From: Phoenix dactylifera
Lineage: Eukaryota; Streptophyta; Magnoliopsida; Arecales; Arecaceae
Direction: 5' to 3'
Assembly (NCBI RefSeq): GCF_009389715.1
Contig: NW_024068240.1
Location: 1 to 64,000 of the forward strand
Length of the DNA stretch: 64,000 nt
This document shows positions 21,291 to 34,530 of the stretch, piece by piece. The notes beneath the pieces were generated by a model that did not search any database, was not told where the DNA came from, and worked only from the letters and a program-made list of their open reading frames with translations. A program made the translations under genes and the position numbers. Every line of letters begins with the position of its first letter. The first letter of the stretch is position 1.

Positions 21291-23035
21291 TACATAAGCA
21301 ATCGTTCAATCCGCAACCCCATTAGCTTCATGAAATACATGTTTGGCCTGAAAAGCCCCTCCATTTCTCGCCATCGCCGACATCCGCTACCTCTATAACC
21401 TCGATCGTACGACCTCCCCAACTTGGTTGGCCCCATTAATTCTCCCTGTCTTATCCAAGCTCAAGAACATCTGCTTCTCCGTGCTCAAAACTAAAACAAA
21501 AATAGATTTTTTCGACCATAATCTTCCGATGCTATAAAAAAAATCCATAATTTAGTTGCTACATACTAGCATTGGTATATTACGACGCTTAAAAGCATCA
21601 AAACTAAAATAATTACAAATTAAACTAAGATGCGTCGTCGAAAGTCAATATTAAGACGATTTTTATAAGTGTTATCAGAAGCCATTAGATAGAAATGAAG
21701 GAGATGAGACAGAGCAGTCTGTATATGTATTGTATAGGTTTGTCCCTCCTTAAGTAAATAACTACATCTATTTAAATATTTTAGATAATTATCATAAATT
21801 TTTGTATAATGATTTTCGTGTTTTTAATTTCTGAATTTTCTATTTTAAGATAAAATAGTGTTAAAAAAATAATATAATAGTAGTTTACCAAACAAAAAAA
21901 GTAATATAATAGTATGTTGCGTTTATGTAGCATCTTCCGCACGGTTTATTGATTGTTGTTCGACGATTTTTGTTCGGATGTTTCAGTTTGGAATAAGCGG
22001 GGTGTATTGGTGAGGGCATAATTGCAGGGATTACTATTAATGCAATGTCAGAACAAAAATCTATTTCCATTCCACTCCACAGCAATCCTCGCTCTCCAAA
22101 ATTTATGCAAATAGTAAGCAATAAGCAATCAATATGTGTTTATGAAACTTCAAGCTAAAACGCACATATCAATTCATAATCAATTGATTTAATTACCAGT
22201 CCTTGCAAGGCAGCAATGTTGTTATGCTGGGCTGGGCCTAGAAGCCTATATCCGAGAAAGATTTGGCCCGGTCTTGAACCTTCATCTTAGACCTCCAACC
22301 ATAAGCTTTTTCTGTTTTCAGCAATCATATAAATTTTCATCTACCAAGCTAAAGTTTTTACGTGCCTTCCCCACCATTTTTTTTTCTTTCATCATCAACC
22401 TAGTCGACACTTTTTTTTCTTGCATATGTGTGCGTGCGGGCTTAGAGAACCAATACGACCATGGTTGTATGGTGATGAGAACAAAGGAGGGAGGATTATT
22501 CAAAGAAACAAGAATACAAGAGAGAAGTTGGTGGTACCCATGGAGGTTAGCTTCTAATAGTGATCGAATATATCAACCATTATAGTGCAAATTACTCAAG
22601 TTTTCAGCTTTGGTCCCTAGGCCTTTTGCTTGAATTGAAGCATTGACATATATTAGGTGCTTCATATATATCCACTTCTTCAACAAAATAATTAATCTCA
22701 ATCGGGAGTGCATTGGCATCTTCACGCTTTATATATCTCGTCTTCACCAACATTGGAGATTCGTTTCTTAAAAAAAAAGGGCAAATTATCATAATGCAAA
22801 TGCAGAATTCTTGGATAGGTGACTGGTTCTACATCTTCTGCTTGGTATCACATTTCCATCACCTATATACTCGCTTAATTATTTTTTTAAATAACACCTA
22901 GTTCAACTCTCTTCTCGTTGGAAGATAGAAAACATGAGAATTGCAACAATCGACAAGATAAATTCATTCGATTACATGATAAAAACTTATTCAAATGAGA
23001 ATCATTTCATTCATGTCTTATTCGATATGCATCAT
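21291..23035. other. AT-rich spacer
   Basis: No gene recognised. The ORF at 22274-22585 has no recognisable domain and ordinary spacer composition. Confidence 0.45.
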
Positions 23036-23193
23036 AACTAATAAATTCTTTTCTTTTCTTTTTTTTGCTAAAACGGATATTTTATATAACACGGATATGA
23101 ATACATCCAGTAGAATCTGCAACCAAAAGGTCCTGGAATGCACCGGGCAAATCATCCTCACCAACCCATAGGATTCCTAACTAATAAATTCTT
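23036..23193 (-). mobile_element. 5'-truncated LINE retroposon with 15-bp TSD
   Basis: AACTAATAAATTCTT is repeated perfectly at 23036-23050 and 23179-23193. Between them lie 128 bp which, read on the minus strand, begin near CCTATGGGTTGGTGAGG and end with CCGTTTTAGC followed by an A-rich tail. Long target duplications plus an A tail are the signature of target-primed reverse transcription. Confidence 0.85.
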
Positions 23194-26160
23194 AAGATCA
23201 TTTTCATGCCCAAAAAATATTGGAATATGTACTGATTCAATTTTTCAATTACTTTTTCATCCCTTCTTGTTCTAGAATCGCAGTCACAGGATGATATAGG
23301 TTCATTGCACGATACCTATAGCCTGTGAATCTCATTCGACATGCATTTGCTCAAGCCTGGTGTGGCCCAAAGAGTAAATCATTTTATTAGTCTGGCCCAG
23401 TAAACACATAGCGGACATAATGCATGCAACTAGGCAGGAAAGCAGTGTGGTCCTTAGCTCCTAGTTTGTCCCTTTGGACTCTCCTTCCCTAGCTTCTATA
23501 ATATATATATCTTTTATTAAACCTTATACAAAATTTTGAAAAAATTGATGAGAGGGCCCATGAAAGTGATATCATCCAGATCCATTTCCATATCCGAATA
23601 TATCCAAATATGGATAGAAATTTGAGTATCTGCTTAATATCCATATTCATATCCATATCTCTTAAAGAAAAATAGATATGGATGTGAATAGATAACTATT
23701 CGATCTGTATCCGAATATCTAATTCTATTTATAATACTATTTAATTTTATATGACACTCATAAACTTCTAAGAAAAATAAATGACTATATTAATATTACT
23801 ATTAACTTATTTTATCGTCCACTTAGTATTATCTTTGATTATGTGGTCATAAAATTTAATTATTCAATTTATAATCTATTTATATCCATACTTTCCATAC
23901 TCGATTTGTATTTTAATCCATCTAAAACAAATATAAATATAAATTTTTGCATCTAAGCAATATTCGTATCTATATTTATACCTAGTAGTCATTTAGAAAT
24001 CCATGGGAGGCTTACAATCCATAGGTTTGCAATCCATGGGAGAAGACCTAGATTTCTTTTGCTTGGTGAGACAGGGAGGCTTGGGTGGCCCAGAGTAGTG
24101 AGGCACGGAGGGAACAAAACAACAAGCGCGTTAGTCCAAATCCACGCGGCATGCGTGCATCGTGCCATCTCTCTGCCGCTCGTACCATAGCCATGCTTTC
24201 CGCTGGCAAAACAAGGATGCCTTGTAAGCATTTCCTCGATAACCTAAATCACACTTGAGGAGTACCAACCTTCTTAAAGATTGAACCTTACAGCAAGCTC
24301 TAAACCTACCACCAACCAGATGCCGCACCTCTTGTTACTCCACGTGGTAGTTTCCGAGAGTAACGCCGATCTCGGCCATGTGAAGTGAGATCCTAGCCAC
24401 GGTCACAAGTCTGGCATTTGGCGCAATCCAGCCAGCATCAAATACTAAGTGTTAAAAAGAATTGCCAAAAGTTCTGAAAGCAACAAGTAGTTATAAATTA
24501 TAACGGATATATTAAAAAAGAAAGCAAGACAATATATATAATAGTGAAGAACCAGAAACACCATGAACGTCGAAAGTTAGCATTATTAATTTGTCGTATG
24601 CAATTCTTTTGTTGAACCATTCATGAAGAGAGAATGGTTTGCGATTAGTTAAGAAAAGTTGAATAATTTGGTTTTAAATATCAGGAAGTAAGCCTTTTGT
24701 CTTTAAATTAATATAATCTTACTTGTGTTGCGTTTGGTTAAACAATAAAAAAATAGAAACAGCAAAAGTTATAACTGCCATAGCTTGTAAGCTATTCTAA
24801 AAGAAAAATATGTAAAAATTGAGATGGTAGACCAGCTATAGAATTCCATAATATTGTTTCGATATGGTTGACTGCATAAGATGCCATCCAATCTGTTGAT
24901 ATGTACAAAGGACAAGAATGCAGTCAACAGAAGCTGATTACTCATATTTACGAAAAACGAAAATTCTTCATTGAAGACCAACAGTTACAATAATCTATCT
25001 CCATCATGATAAATTTTCGAAGATTATCCTAGCTAGCTGTCCAAGACTATAGATCTGTTGAATATATTAAGGAAGCGTGTGTGCGACCTAAAACATCATC
25101 ACAAACATATTATACATATAAGATATACAGAATCCACAAGACTTGTGTGACCTAATCGTTGGTTTATTTTCTTTAAGAATTTGGATTTGAGGAGGCATTC
25201 AAATCTTAATGTGAACTACAACTCTACAAGCCCAATACTGTGATATACGAACTTAAAATGCAACGGCTCAGATGATCCCGGGAGAATCTTTAACCGCTGG
25301 ACCTCTGACCTTCCAGTACTCGTGCTAGTCTTTTCGTTTTGTTTTATTTCTACCAGCTCATGCTGGTGAGAGTTCACGCTCCAGGGTTCACTCCTCGAGG
25401 TCAAACTACGGTGCAGCCCCGTCGCAGAATCCACTAAAAGTGGATCACCAAACCGAGAGCACTAACTCCACACAATGGACGGCTGAGATTTGATTCACCT
25501 AGCGCGGAAGTCACAAAAAATGTATCTGACAATTTTAGGCATTCTGATTCGACGGATGCTATCAATTTCCTATTCTGTTGACGGACCAGATCAACTTTCC
25601 TGACTGGAGCGGACCAAACATTTAAAGTTAGATGGGCCGACCCCGGTCAACGGCGCATAGAAATTTCTACGCGGAGCGAAAAAAGAAAACCGGCGATGGG
25701 GCTGGAGCGCGGAAGGACACGTTTCCAGGAAGCCCATACAGATATTTTTATGCGGACGGTCGTACTGAATTGGTTCATTGAGCAACCCTGAAAGGGCAAT
25801 TTCGTCATTGAGAATTTTTTAAATTATCTTAAATGTTCGAAAATACTATTTTTGTTAAGAAAACCGGCTTTAGTTTCCGTAAATCTGCCGCAATATCGGG
25901 AATTAGTCCCAAATCCTGGATATAAACCCAAAGTGGCTTTTAGCGGAAAAAGTTTAATAAATTAAAATAACTACAATGACCATTGTACCCTCATGGGGCT
26001 GTTCGTTGAACCCCGCCAACAATTTTATCAAGTCTCTTCCACCAATCTGTGGTACACGGAGGAACACGAATTTTGATGTAAAAATCAAGCCATCCATTTT
26101 ATCTTCATTAATATTTAATATTTAATATTTAATTTAATATTCATCTATTTAGGCTGGCAA
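23194..26160. other. Spacer with ATCCATATCC-type simple repeats
   Basis: 23570-23720 and 23870-23970 are rich in variants of ATCCATATCCGAATATC and its complement. No gene was recognised. 25380-25800 is more GC-rich and lies 400-800 bp upstream of the next gene's leader; nothing specific can be assigned. Confidence 0.45.
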
Positions 26161-26169
26161 ACTGCAGAA

Positions 26170-26516
26170 ATATCTCCTCTCCACTGCTCTTTTTTGTTCT
26201 CCTTCTTTCGCTTCTTCTGCTTTGTTTGCTCGTGCTCCCATAGCCCATTGGAGGCCAGATGCTGGAGCTTTATTCCCTCGAATCCTTCCGTCTTCATTGA
26301 AATCTATACCCCTCTATCCTTCCTCTCTGATCTGGGTTTTGCTTGGTTCATCCAAAGACCAGTCTTTTAGCCATCACATCCCCCTCTTTCTGCAGCCAGA
26401 GTTTTCAAAATCTGATTTTTTAAATGTTTTCTAACTCTGTTTTCTCTCAAATCGAGTAGATTTTGAGGAATGGGATATCAGGGACCGCCGAAGAGGAGAG
26501 AGTAGTTTCATCTGAG
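26170..26516 (+). other. Non-coding leader exon of the AT-hook-like gene
   Basis: A pyrimidine-rich start region near 26170-26220 fits a plant 5' UTR. The exon end is TCTGAG at 26516, followed by GTCAGT, a good donor. The start is approximate and there is no clear TATA box. It is joined to the coding exon at 27521 by inference from splice consensus only. Confidence 0.5.
26470..26505 (+). CDS. Upstream ORF, 11 codons, in the leader
   Basis: ATG at 26470-26472 to TAG at 26503-26505 encodes MGYQGPPKRRE. It lies wholly in the leader exon, 11 bp before the proposed splice donor, and would be translated before the main ORF. Whether it is conserved cannot be seen here. Confidence 0.3.
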   Translation: MGYQGPPKRRE

Positions 26517-27520
26517 GTCAGTAACAGCATTTGGTTCTCCCACTTACTTTTCCATCCAGGCGTTTCATTTTGTCCTTCTTTTTGGCGTTTATATGATAAA
26601 GTTGAATCTTTTTTTCCTGTCTTTGGTTTTTTTTGGGGAGATTTTAAGGGTTCTTCACGCTTTTAGTCATGTTTTTGGTAGAGTTGACGCTGGCTTTTTT
26701 TTGTTTGTTTTATCTTTGGAAAAGACTTAAGCATGGGCACTTCCAAAAAGTGATCTTAGCTGGCGTTTTTGTTGCTTATTCCTAATGGGTTTCTTCAATG
26801 ATTTGATTTTTTTGATCAAAGATGAGGTTTTTGTGTTTCAATGTTTAGTCCTTGGATCTTATCTTTCTTCTCTCTAGTTTAGGATTTATGTTGGCACTGA
26901 TTTGCTTCCTTTGCTTCGATTAAAAGGAGGGATTTCTATGATCTTTCAAGAGTGATTTTTATGGGTTCTTCAGTTTTGCTCATGGTGATGCTAATGAAGA
27001 AGTTAAAAATTTCATTCCTTCTCGGGGTCTCTGTAGTTTCGTGGGTTCAATATTCGAAAAATCCTTATTCTTCAATGACTGTTTCTTCTTTGGGATTATC
27101 TACTACCATATAGTATCTTCAGAAAACTTCATATGTTATATTTTTTGAAATGGAAATCTGGATGCTTAATTACAGTCTGTTTTTAGGATTGTCTATAACC
27201 TATCAATCTTACATGAACCTTCTTTTTTCTTTCCGAAATCTAATATGTGCCCTAACACAATCTAATAGTATTTGATAATATTGTCATTTTAAATATAACT
27301 GTTCTTGTTTGTTATGGGTTTCCTTGTTGCATCTTTTATTAGTTTAGAGATCTTGTTTTAGTTCATGCCTTAATAGTTTACAAGTCCATGAGACTGAATC
27401 GACCTTTTGCTCAATTACCTTGTAGATTTGCTGTTGGTTATAAATATTTTGCAGTGTTTAAGTTAATTGATGCTTGGTTTCATTTTAAGTTTGCTTGATT
27501 TCATTTTATTTCCATTGCAG
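26517..27520 (+). other. Leader intron
   Basis: GTCAGT at 26517 and TTTCCATTGCAG ending at 27520 are consensus splice sites about 1.0 kb apart. The interval is T-rich as plant introns are and has no coding frame. Long first introns in leaders often raise expression in plants. Confidence 0.5.
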
Positions 27521-27565
27521 CTTCTATGATTGTTTGAGTTTTCTCTATTTGTAAATTTTGGATTA

Positions 27566-27979
27566 ATGGGTAGAGGCAGAGGAAAGGGGAAGAAATTAAC
27601 TATAGTAACAAGCCACGAGGATCCAGGGAGTGGTGATGAAGAAGTGCTTCCTGCCTATAAGAGGAGGGGGAGGCCACAAAAGCCTTTAAAAGATGACATC
27701 GATGAAGAGGAAACTGAGAAGATTGAAGAAGAAGAAGGAGATGATGTGAAACCTTCTGCCTCGACCAAAGATACAAAAGGCACAGCTGTTGAGAATGGGA
27801 AGAAGAGGAGGAGGTATTCACAAGTAAAAGAAAACTATGATTCAGTCCTGGAGGAAAACAGTGCTGGGGTGAGATCCAACAATGAGGAGTCGACTAGGCC
27901 TAATGGTTTTCGGCCAAATGGAAGCCGGCGAAAGAGCAAGCCTCGACGGGCTGCTGAAGCCGGAGTTGAATTCAAGTGA
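27566..27979 (+). CDS. Small AT-hook-like nuclear protein of unknown function
   Basis: 137 residues, all in one exon. The N-terminus MGRGRGKGKK is glycine/arginine-rich. Residues 32-42 KRRGRPQKPLK contain the RGRP core of an AT-hook, which binds the minor groove of AT-rich DNA. Residues 43-60 are strongly acidic. KKRRR at 79-83 is a likely nuclear signal. The C-terminus RRKSKPRRAAEAGVE is basic. The protein should be largely disordered. The layout matches a small conserved plant family that I know only as uncharacterised. The frame is open 12 codons upstream, but the ATG at 27566 starts the conserved-looking MGRGRGK motif. Function is inferred from motifs alone. Confidence 0.8.
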   Translation: MGRGRGKGKKLTIVTSHEDPGSGDEEVLPAYKRRGRPQKPLKDDIDEEETEKIEEEEGDDVKPSASTKDTKGTAVENGKKRRRYSQVKENYDSVLEENSAGVRSNNEESTRPNGFRPNGSRRKSKPRRAAEAGVEFK

Positions 27980-30780
27980 GATTTGCAACAGTAGGTTTTT
28001 GGGTTTTCCATCATCCCATCGCCAGATATATCATGCATCTCAGAGTCCCTAGTGGTTTACCTTTTCTTTTCCATGTTCTTTTCTACTTTGCTTTTTATCT
28101 CATTTTGTCCATGAATGAACTGAACTGGGAGGGCAGGGTCTAAATATGCTGTTTTATAATTTTCTTTGGCACCATAAAGCTGATATAAGGTACTTGCTTT
28201 AGCTCAAATGCAATTTCTCTGTCCTGCAGAATTATAAGCACAAAGTTTTCTTATCTGTGCCTTGTTTTATTTCTTTTACTGTTACTATTTTGTCTTAGCT
28301 ACCTGCTTTTTATCCAATGAATTGTAGCAACGTGGTTCATCCAAGAGACTCCTCTCTTCTGCAATAGTTTGCGTACCAGTGTTTTGCGGTTCTCTAATGA
28401 TATATAGTCTTTTTTTCAGTTTTCTAGATATGATGTTCTCGTGATGCTTATCTTTAATTGCAGCTATTTTGCTTGCTTTATAGTACTTTAGAGATGGCTG
28501 CTGCTGTATTCTTCTGGTCCTCTTTGTTGTATCAGTTTTTGCACAATGTGGTAACTTTAAAGAACATTCAAGGGCACTAATGCCCTTCTTACTGAGGTTT
28601 TGAGGTGATTCTTTTTCATGCTGTCCATTTGAAAGCAAACCTCAAGATGCCATTTGGAAAATTCTAAAACATCTGTAGCATATATTAATACCCATTGTTT
28701 GAATTGTTTAATGATCAAAATGAATTCTTCGTATCCCCACAACTCTTGTACCAAAGGGTATTGTTACCATGTATCATATAGATGTGACTGAGACTGCTTC
28801 TTCTGTCGATTAGTATTTTACTCTGTTCCTTGCTGTTTCATTTGGATCTGCCATGCTTGCACCTTGTTTGTCTATGTTGCAAGTCATTGAAATTTTAATG
28901 CATGCTAATATTTAGCTTCATTCTGCAATCTTTTCTCTAAGCTTCTCTATGGCTTTTGGTATATTTCTTTTAGTTTTCTTTGGCATTTCTAAGAAGCAAG
29001 CGATCACCTATTTGCTTATCTTTCTCTATTTATATCTGGTAAATAAGTTTTATTTATTTTAAGTTAACTAGATCATCATGGAGCCAGAGATATAATGTCA
29101 TATACCCTACTTCTGTTATATCTAGATTCATGTATGTTAGAACCTAGTCACTACTTTCAGCTGTAGTGGCAATAATGTAAATATTTTAATGTGGGCCTAA
29201 ACTACAACATGTTGCATATCAATGTATGCCATTTGGACCTCTTTGTAGGTACTAACACATTTATATTTCAAATGTAGGAACCATTGCAAGGATCTCTAGA
29301 ACAATTACATAGTCTAGAAATGGTTAGTAATAATGTAATACTGCCTTTGGCTGCACTGTGTTAATTATCATCCTTCCCTGTTTGAGAGAAGGCTGGTGTT
29401 TTGCAAGATGCCTCACTATGGTGAAAGGAATGCTATTTGTGTTCTCATGCATTGAAATTCATTGTGGTAATCCATAAAGAAATAGCTTGATTTTACTGCT
29501 TACTGAATTTATAAGTAGTAGGTGCCATCTTGTACATGTTCCTCGGTTTGGGTTTGAAGTGATGGAACTCTTGTAAACATGAAAATGGTCTCTTCTTTCT
29601 GATCCCGTTTTTAATATAGCATGGGAATCTGTTCACACAGAAACTGCTATTTTTCTTCAAATCAATTGAAATGCTAGATAATATTATGAAATTTAAATCC
29701 TAGGTTCTAGAGTTAAAGGTCTCTGCGATAGTTTTGCTCTATTTATCAGAAAAGAGAAAGTACTGCACTTGAGGGCAAGTGCTTAATGAAGTCTAGCAGT
29801 AGTCTACCTCTGATACTTTAGCCCTTTCGTTCAAAATAACATAGCTGATCCGATCTCATTATTGTAGCCTGTAAATTTTGATTGCCCAATATCATATAGA
29901 ATAATGTTTATCAAAGAGAACCTACTTCTTAGTAAGCTTAGTAAGCTAGTGTTTCAGAAAGTATTTACAACTTGCCTAGAGTTTGCACTCTTATACTGCA
30001 TGCAACAAATCTTTAGTCAAAAGCACTCACCATGCAACCCTTGATAATTTTTGGAGTGTAAGGATACCCTCTTTGAGTTGGTTGTCATTGTCTTGTAATT
30101 ACGATAGTATTCTTGGATCTTTTATTAACAGCTCATGGAGTGGCAATTCTTAAGTTAGGAGCATGAATATTGTCTTGGTACCTAAGTACATTTCCATTCT
30201 GATTTAATTTGTAACACACATTTTTCCTTTCCCTGTTTGTCACATGTGTAAAATGTGTACATGTCCATGCCTCATTTTATGCAACAAAAAGAAATGTGAC
30301 TTTGTTAGATTTAAGTGCCAGTCTTGATGGCACAATACTTACCATGCAATGCCAGTCTGGCAAGCCACTGGATGCGAAATCTCAACCCTTGATTAAATGA
30401 GTTGTATCCTAATTCTCTTGCTTTTTCTCTCTGCCAAATTGCTCATTTCTCTTTGCAGGTCTGGATGACTTGGTTTGTACCTTGTAGTAGTTTGTTTAAC
30501 CAAGTAACTTAAAGAAACTTAACTTGCTGAAACCAATATGGTGACTGTATTTTAGGTAGAAGAAGGTCATTCTGTTTGAAGTGGAAGAAACTGATTATTA
30601 TCTGATTAAGTTGAAACATAACCTGCCTTTCTTCTTGAAAGAATAATATTGATTGCTATATCCAGGGCGTATGAGTGTTCATTATTTTGCAAGTTAAAAC
30701 TAATGCCTTCCTTTTTCCACATTTCTCTATTTGCATTCTAACCTACCAATCTCTATGGTCATGAAAGCTTCAAGAAGTAT
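27980..30780. other. 3' UTR and AT-rich spacer
   Basis: The first few hundred bases are probably the 3' UTR of the AT-hook-like gene; no single poly(A) signal stands out. After that no gene, RNA or clear repeat was recognised. Confidence 0.45.
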
Positions 30781-31354
30781 TGACTGTACAATCTATCTGG
30801 GGGATTATCTATTATCATTCTCATCTAGACCAAGCAAACCGTCATGAAATCCTAACAATGTCTTGGTCTACCATAAACACTGCAGGGGAATGCATCTAAG
30901 TATGCATGCTATATTGGGATGTCAATAACTTAGATTTCAATATGAATCTTCCTTTTTGAGTTTATTTGTGATATAGACCTGTTTTGTTGTGTGAAAGCAC
31001 TATGCTGCAACCTGCACTTGTCAAGATGCTTTCATGTTGCCTTGCCCAACATATATTTTGGTATACATTGACTGTACAATCTGTCTGGGGGATTATCTAT
31101 TATCATTCTCATCTAGACCAAGCAAACCGTCATGAAATCCTAACAATGTCTTGGTCTACCATAAACACTGCAGGGGAATGCATCTAAGTATGCATGCTAT
31201 ATTGGGATGTCAATAACTTAGATTTCAATATGTATCTTCCTTTTTGAGTTTATTTGTGATATAGACCTGTTTTATTGTGTGAAAGCACTATGTTGCAACC
31301 TGCACTTGTCAAGATGCTTTCATGTTGCCTTGCCCAACATATATTTTGGTATAC
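30781..31354 (+). repeat. Tandem duplication, 288-bp unit
   Basis: 30781-31068 and 31069-31354 both start TGACTGTACAATCT and both run to CCCAACATATATTTTGGTATAC. About four or five substitutions separate them by eye, so the duplication is recent. It is not coding. Confidence 0.93.
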
Positions 31355-32149
31355 CTCTCTTGAGTTTGTTATTGAGGGATAGATGATTGCTGAATATTTA
31401 AGTATCACTAAAACATAATTGAAAAAACATATCTAGATTCAGAAAATCGCTCCTGATGAACTTACGCTTTAACCAAACTTGCATATGAATCATTGCCTGT
31501 GTTTTCCTTTTTGTTTCTCTTTGATATAATTTGTTCGATAGTCGACAAAGTGCCTTGCAGTAGTTGGACAGTGGGAACGGAAGGAAGATATTTCAATAAT
31601 AGAGGGAGGATTACTTGACGTAGTGGTTTTAAGCGATTAGATGCAATGCCCAAAAACCCAATATATGATACAAAGTATAGCAAAGAAATCACAGGAAAGG
31701 TTTAGAAATATACCCAAGTTATGATAGAAACCAGAAAGATACTAATCGTTCATCTAATAATCATATATTGAGTTGGACCAAAAAGATAGAATGAAAATGC
31801 AGAAATAGCTTAGGTGAAGGAGGAGAACCAGAAGTATAGACCACATTACACACAAGAAGAGTAAGCCATATATCCTTCCTTTAGATGGTGAAATCAAAGA
31901 AATAGATTGGGTAAATCTTATGCCCGTTGATGACTTCATTACAGGAACCTCAATAGGGGATAATGCATGCGTATTCTTGTTTACACCACATTCATATTGA
32001 TGACTGTGACCATTATACCGATCAACAAGAGGCCTCAGAAGGTCATCCAGTATAAGATTGAATAGTAGTAAGTCTTTTAAAGGGACATCTTGTGCAGGCT
32101 GAAATAAGAGTTTCTGGAAAGGTTGTAACCTTCAATCAGGTACCAACAT
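31355..32149. other. AT-rich spacer
   Basis: Nothing recognised. Confidence 0.45.
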
Positions 32150-32480
32150 GCAGATCAAGAACTTGATGAGCAGGCCGAAGTACTCGGCTAGTAGGCTGAA
32201 GTTATACTCAGCTGGCAGGCCAAGTTGTACTTGGTCAGCAGACCGAAGTTGTACTTGATTAGTAGGCCGAAGATGTCAGGTAACAGCTAGAAGGATGCCA
32301 ATTTCAGACCGAGTACCAAAGAATCAGGCTAAAGCATTAGTGGTGCAAACCGAAAAACCATGGGTGCAGGTTGAACCACCAAGAGAGGAGGCCAAACAAC
32401 CAGGGTTGTAGGTTGAAACATCAAGGGTGCAGACCAAAACATCAGAAGTGCATGTTGAAGCATCAAGGTGCAGATCGAGT
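32150..32480 (+). repeat. Degenerate minisatellite (GGCCGAAGTTGTACTTGG type)
   Basis: Imperfect units of about 30 bp built on AGGCCGAAGTTGTACTTGGTCAG run from 32170 to 32275, followed by units of about 24 bp built on GTGCAGACCRAAACATCA. It resembles tandem regions found inside some gypsy elements, but no element boundaries are visible. Confidence 0.5.
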
Positions 32481-34028
32481 ACCTGCTGTGTAGACTGAGG
32501 GGAACGAGAACTATTAGCCTAGGATGGGGTCTTTAGTAGAAAGAAATCCAAGGGCAGTGGATAGTCAACAGTTACCACTACCCAGAATATAGGAGTAGTG
32601 GAAGAAATGTTATTGCCATGCATAACAATAATGGCCCACGTGATGCAAACTAATAAGGACAAGTATCAAAATTAAAAAATAACACCTATCCTAACAGGTA
32701 ACAAGAGCCACTTGTAAATATCAAGCTGTAATAGCAGGACAACGATTTTTTAGCGAGATCAATGAAATTCTGTCTTTTCATTTTAACTTTTTAGTTAGTT
32801 ATCCTTAGTTTATCGTAGTTAGTGAAAATTCCTGAAGCTTCAAGGAAACAAAACCAATTATCTTTCTATCCTTTCCGGCGACGGTAGGCAGCATGCCTGC
32901 ACATCAAGCCAGCCCTCCACTGTTTCTCCCTTTTTCTGAGAAAAAATTCTCGATATAGAATTGATGCTGATAAAAATTTAAACTGTGTGCTATAGTGCAA
33001 AGCATTAGAAACATGCAATCCTGGAGGAAAGTATGGTAGAAAAATTACCCTGAAACATATTTATTGGTATAAATGTGGTACACAGAAGTGTAAGGTCTAT
33101 GAATTACCATATCGAGTTATTGGACGTGGTAATGACACAAAATTTGAGAAAAATAATGAAAAGATTATGGATTTGATTGGCCTTTATGCCAAAGATGATA
33201 GAGCACAGAGGCTACAGAAGGGTTAAGAGTAGATCACTCATCTAATGTAAAGACATATTTTGGTCATTTCTAGATATACCTGATGTAAATATATCTGATC
33301 AAAAGTTGAGAGTCTCCACTTATGGCATTTCTAGACTTGAGAAAGTATCTGATACAGTATCATGAGACATATTTTGGTCAATGCTAAGGTAGCATTGTTT
33401 ACTTGAAGGATACATTAAAAATGTTAATGATGTGTCCAGATTTTAATTTTAGTGAAAATATAGGAGATGACGTGTCGGCCAAACATGAATGTCAAAAGCT
33501 AACCAAATTGTGTTCATTTTTGTTATCTTTGATCAGTTATACAAAATAGTTTGAAACAATATTAAGGCACATCTAATAAAATAGAACCAAGTGATTTAAG
33601 CCAATAATTGTGGTGTTGCTGATTGCAACACAGCTTCAAGAATTGGAGGGTACGAAATTTGCTGGTTTCTGCAAATCAGCCAGTCTACATCGGTGTCTGC
33701 TACATTACTTTTCGACTAGTTTATTTTATAACACTATTTTCTGGCCTGTGTGATATAGGTCATGCTGAAGGATATATAGTGCCTCTGAGATTCTTGTTGT
33801 TAGGCAAAAACCATATACATGTTGAACATATTATACACCATATTTTCCCCGAACTCAGCCAAGTTGTGAAACTGGCAATCTCACTATGCATAATTATTAT
33901 CTCATTTTCCATGGTCATTATTTAGTCAAGACAATGAAAAAAAAAAACAATAGGGTTGAAGGAAACTAAGGAAGAGAAGAGGGAGCAGGCACATTGCAAA
34001 CACTACCAATCTTTACTGCAAGACTGAG
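32481..34028. other. AT-rich spacer left of the CRM nest
   Basis: No gene recognised. The ORF at 33623-33925 is hydrophobic but matches nothing I know. The last three bases, GAG, recur right after the other end of the nest at 51881. Confidence 0.4.
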
Positions 34029-34530
34029 TGATGCGGGACAGCTAATTTAGAGAAGAAATTAAGAAGGGGAAGGAGGAGGGAGGAGTCTGGAGTCTACCAG
34101 ATGCCAAAGCAAAAGTCCTTTTTTAATCCAAAATATTCTGCCCAACAGTAGATAAGGGGGTGCCATATATAGCCCCAATACAACTACCCATGATCCCCAC
34201 AAATGAGATCATGTAACTACCCATGATCCAACGACATCATGGGCCACTACACTAGCTAAATACAATCAAACAAGCCAGCAACTAATAAAATACGAAAATA
34301 CATAAGAAATAAATGAAAATACGCATGAAAATAAAACTAGGGTGGTCAAAGTGCTATGCACGCCGGCGACGCCTGTATACATGCTGGAAACGGTGGTTTG
34401 TGTCCCCACCAACTCCCCTCAGCGGAGAAGAGTTCGCCTCTGGCGAAACGGATGTCTGGTAATGCTCCAACAGGTCTGAAGCAAGTCGCTGAAGCTCATC
34501 TCTGCTAATCCAAGTATCATCTGACGGAGG
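34029..34530 (-). repeat. CRM 3' LTR end region, left inverted copy
   Basis: Read on the minus strand it runs from the end of the chromodomain through an LTR promoter (CTATATATGG, complement at 34163-34172) to the terminus GCTGTCCCGCATCA. The inverted partner at 51379-51880 is the same length and shows one difference by eye. The LTR's own start (TG) could not be placed. Confidence 0.85.

Noticed and set aside
25790..26000. Possible small inverted-end element (AGGGCAATTTCGTCATTG versus CAATGACCATTGTACCC)
   Set aside because: Ends match over only a few bases and no target duplication was found.
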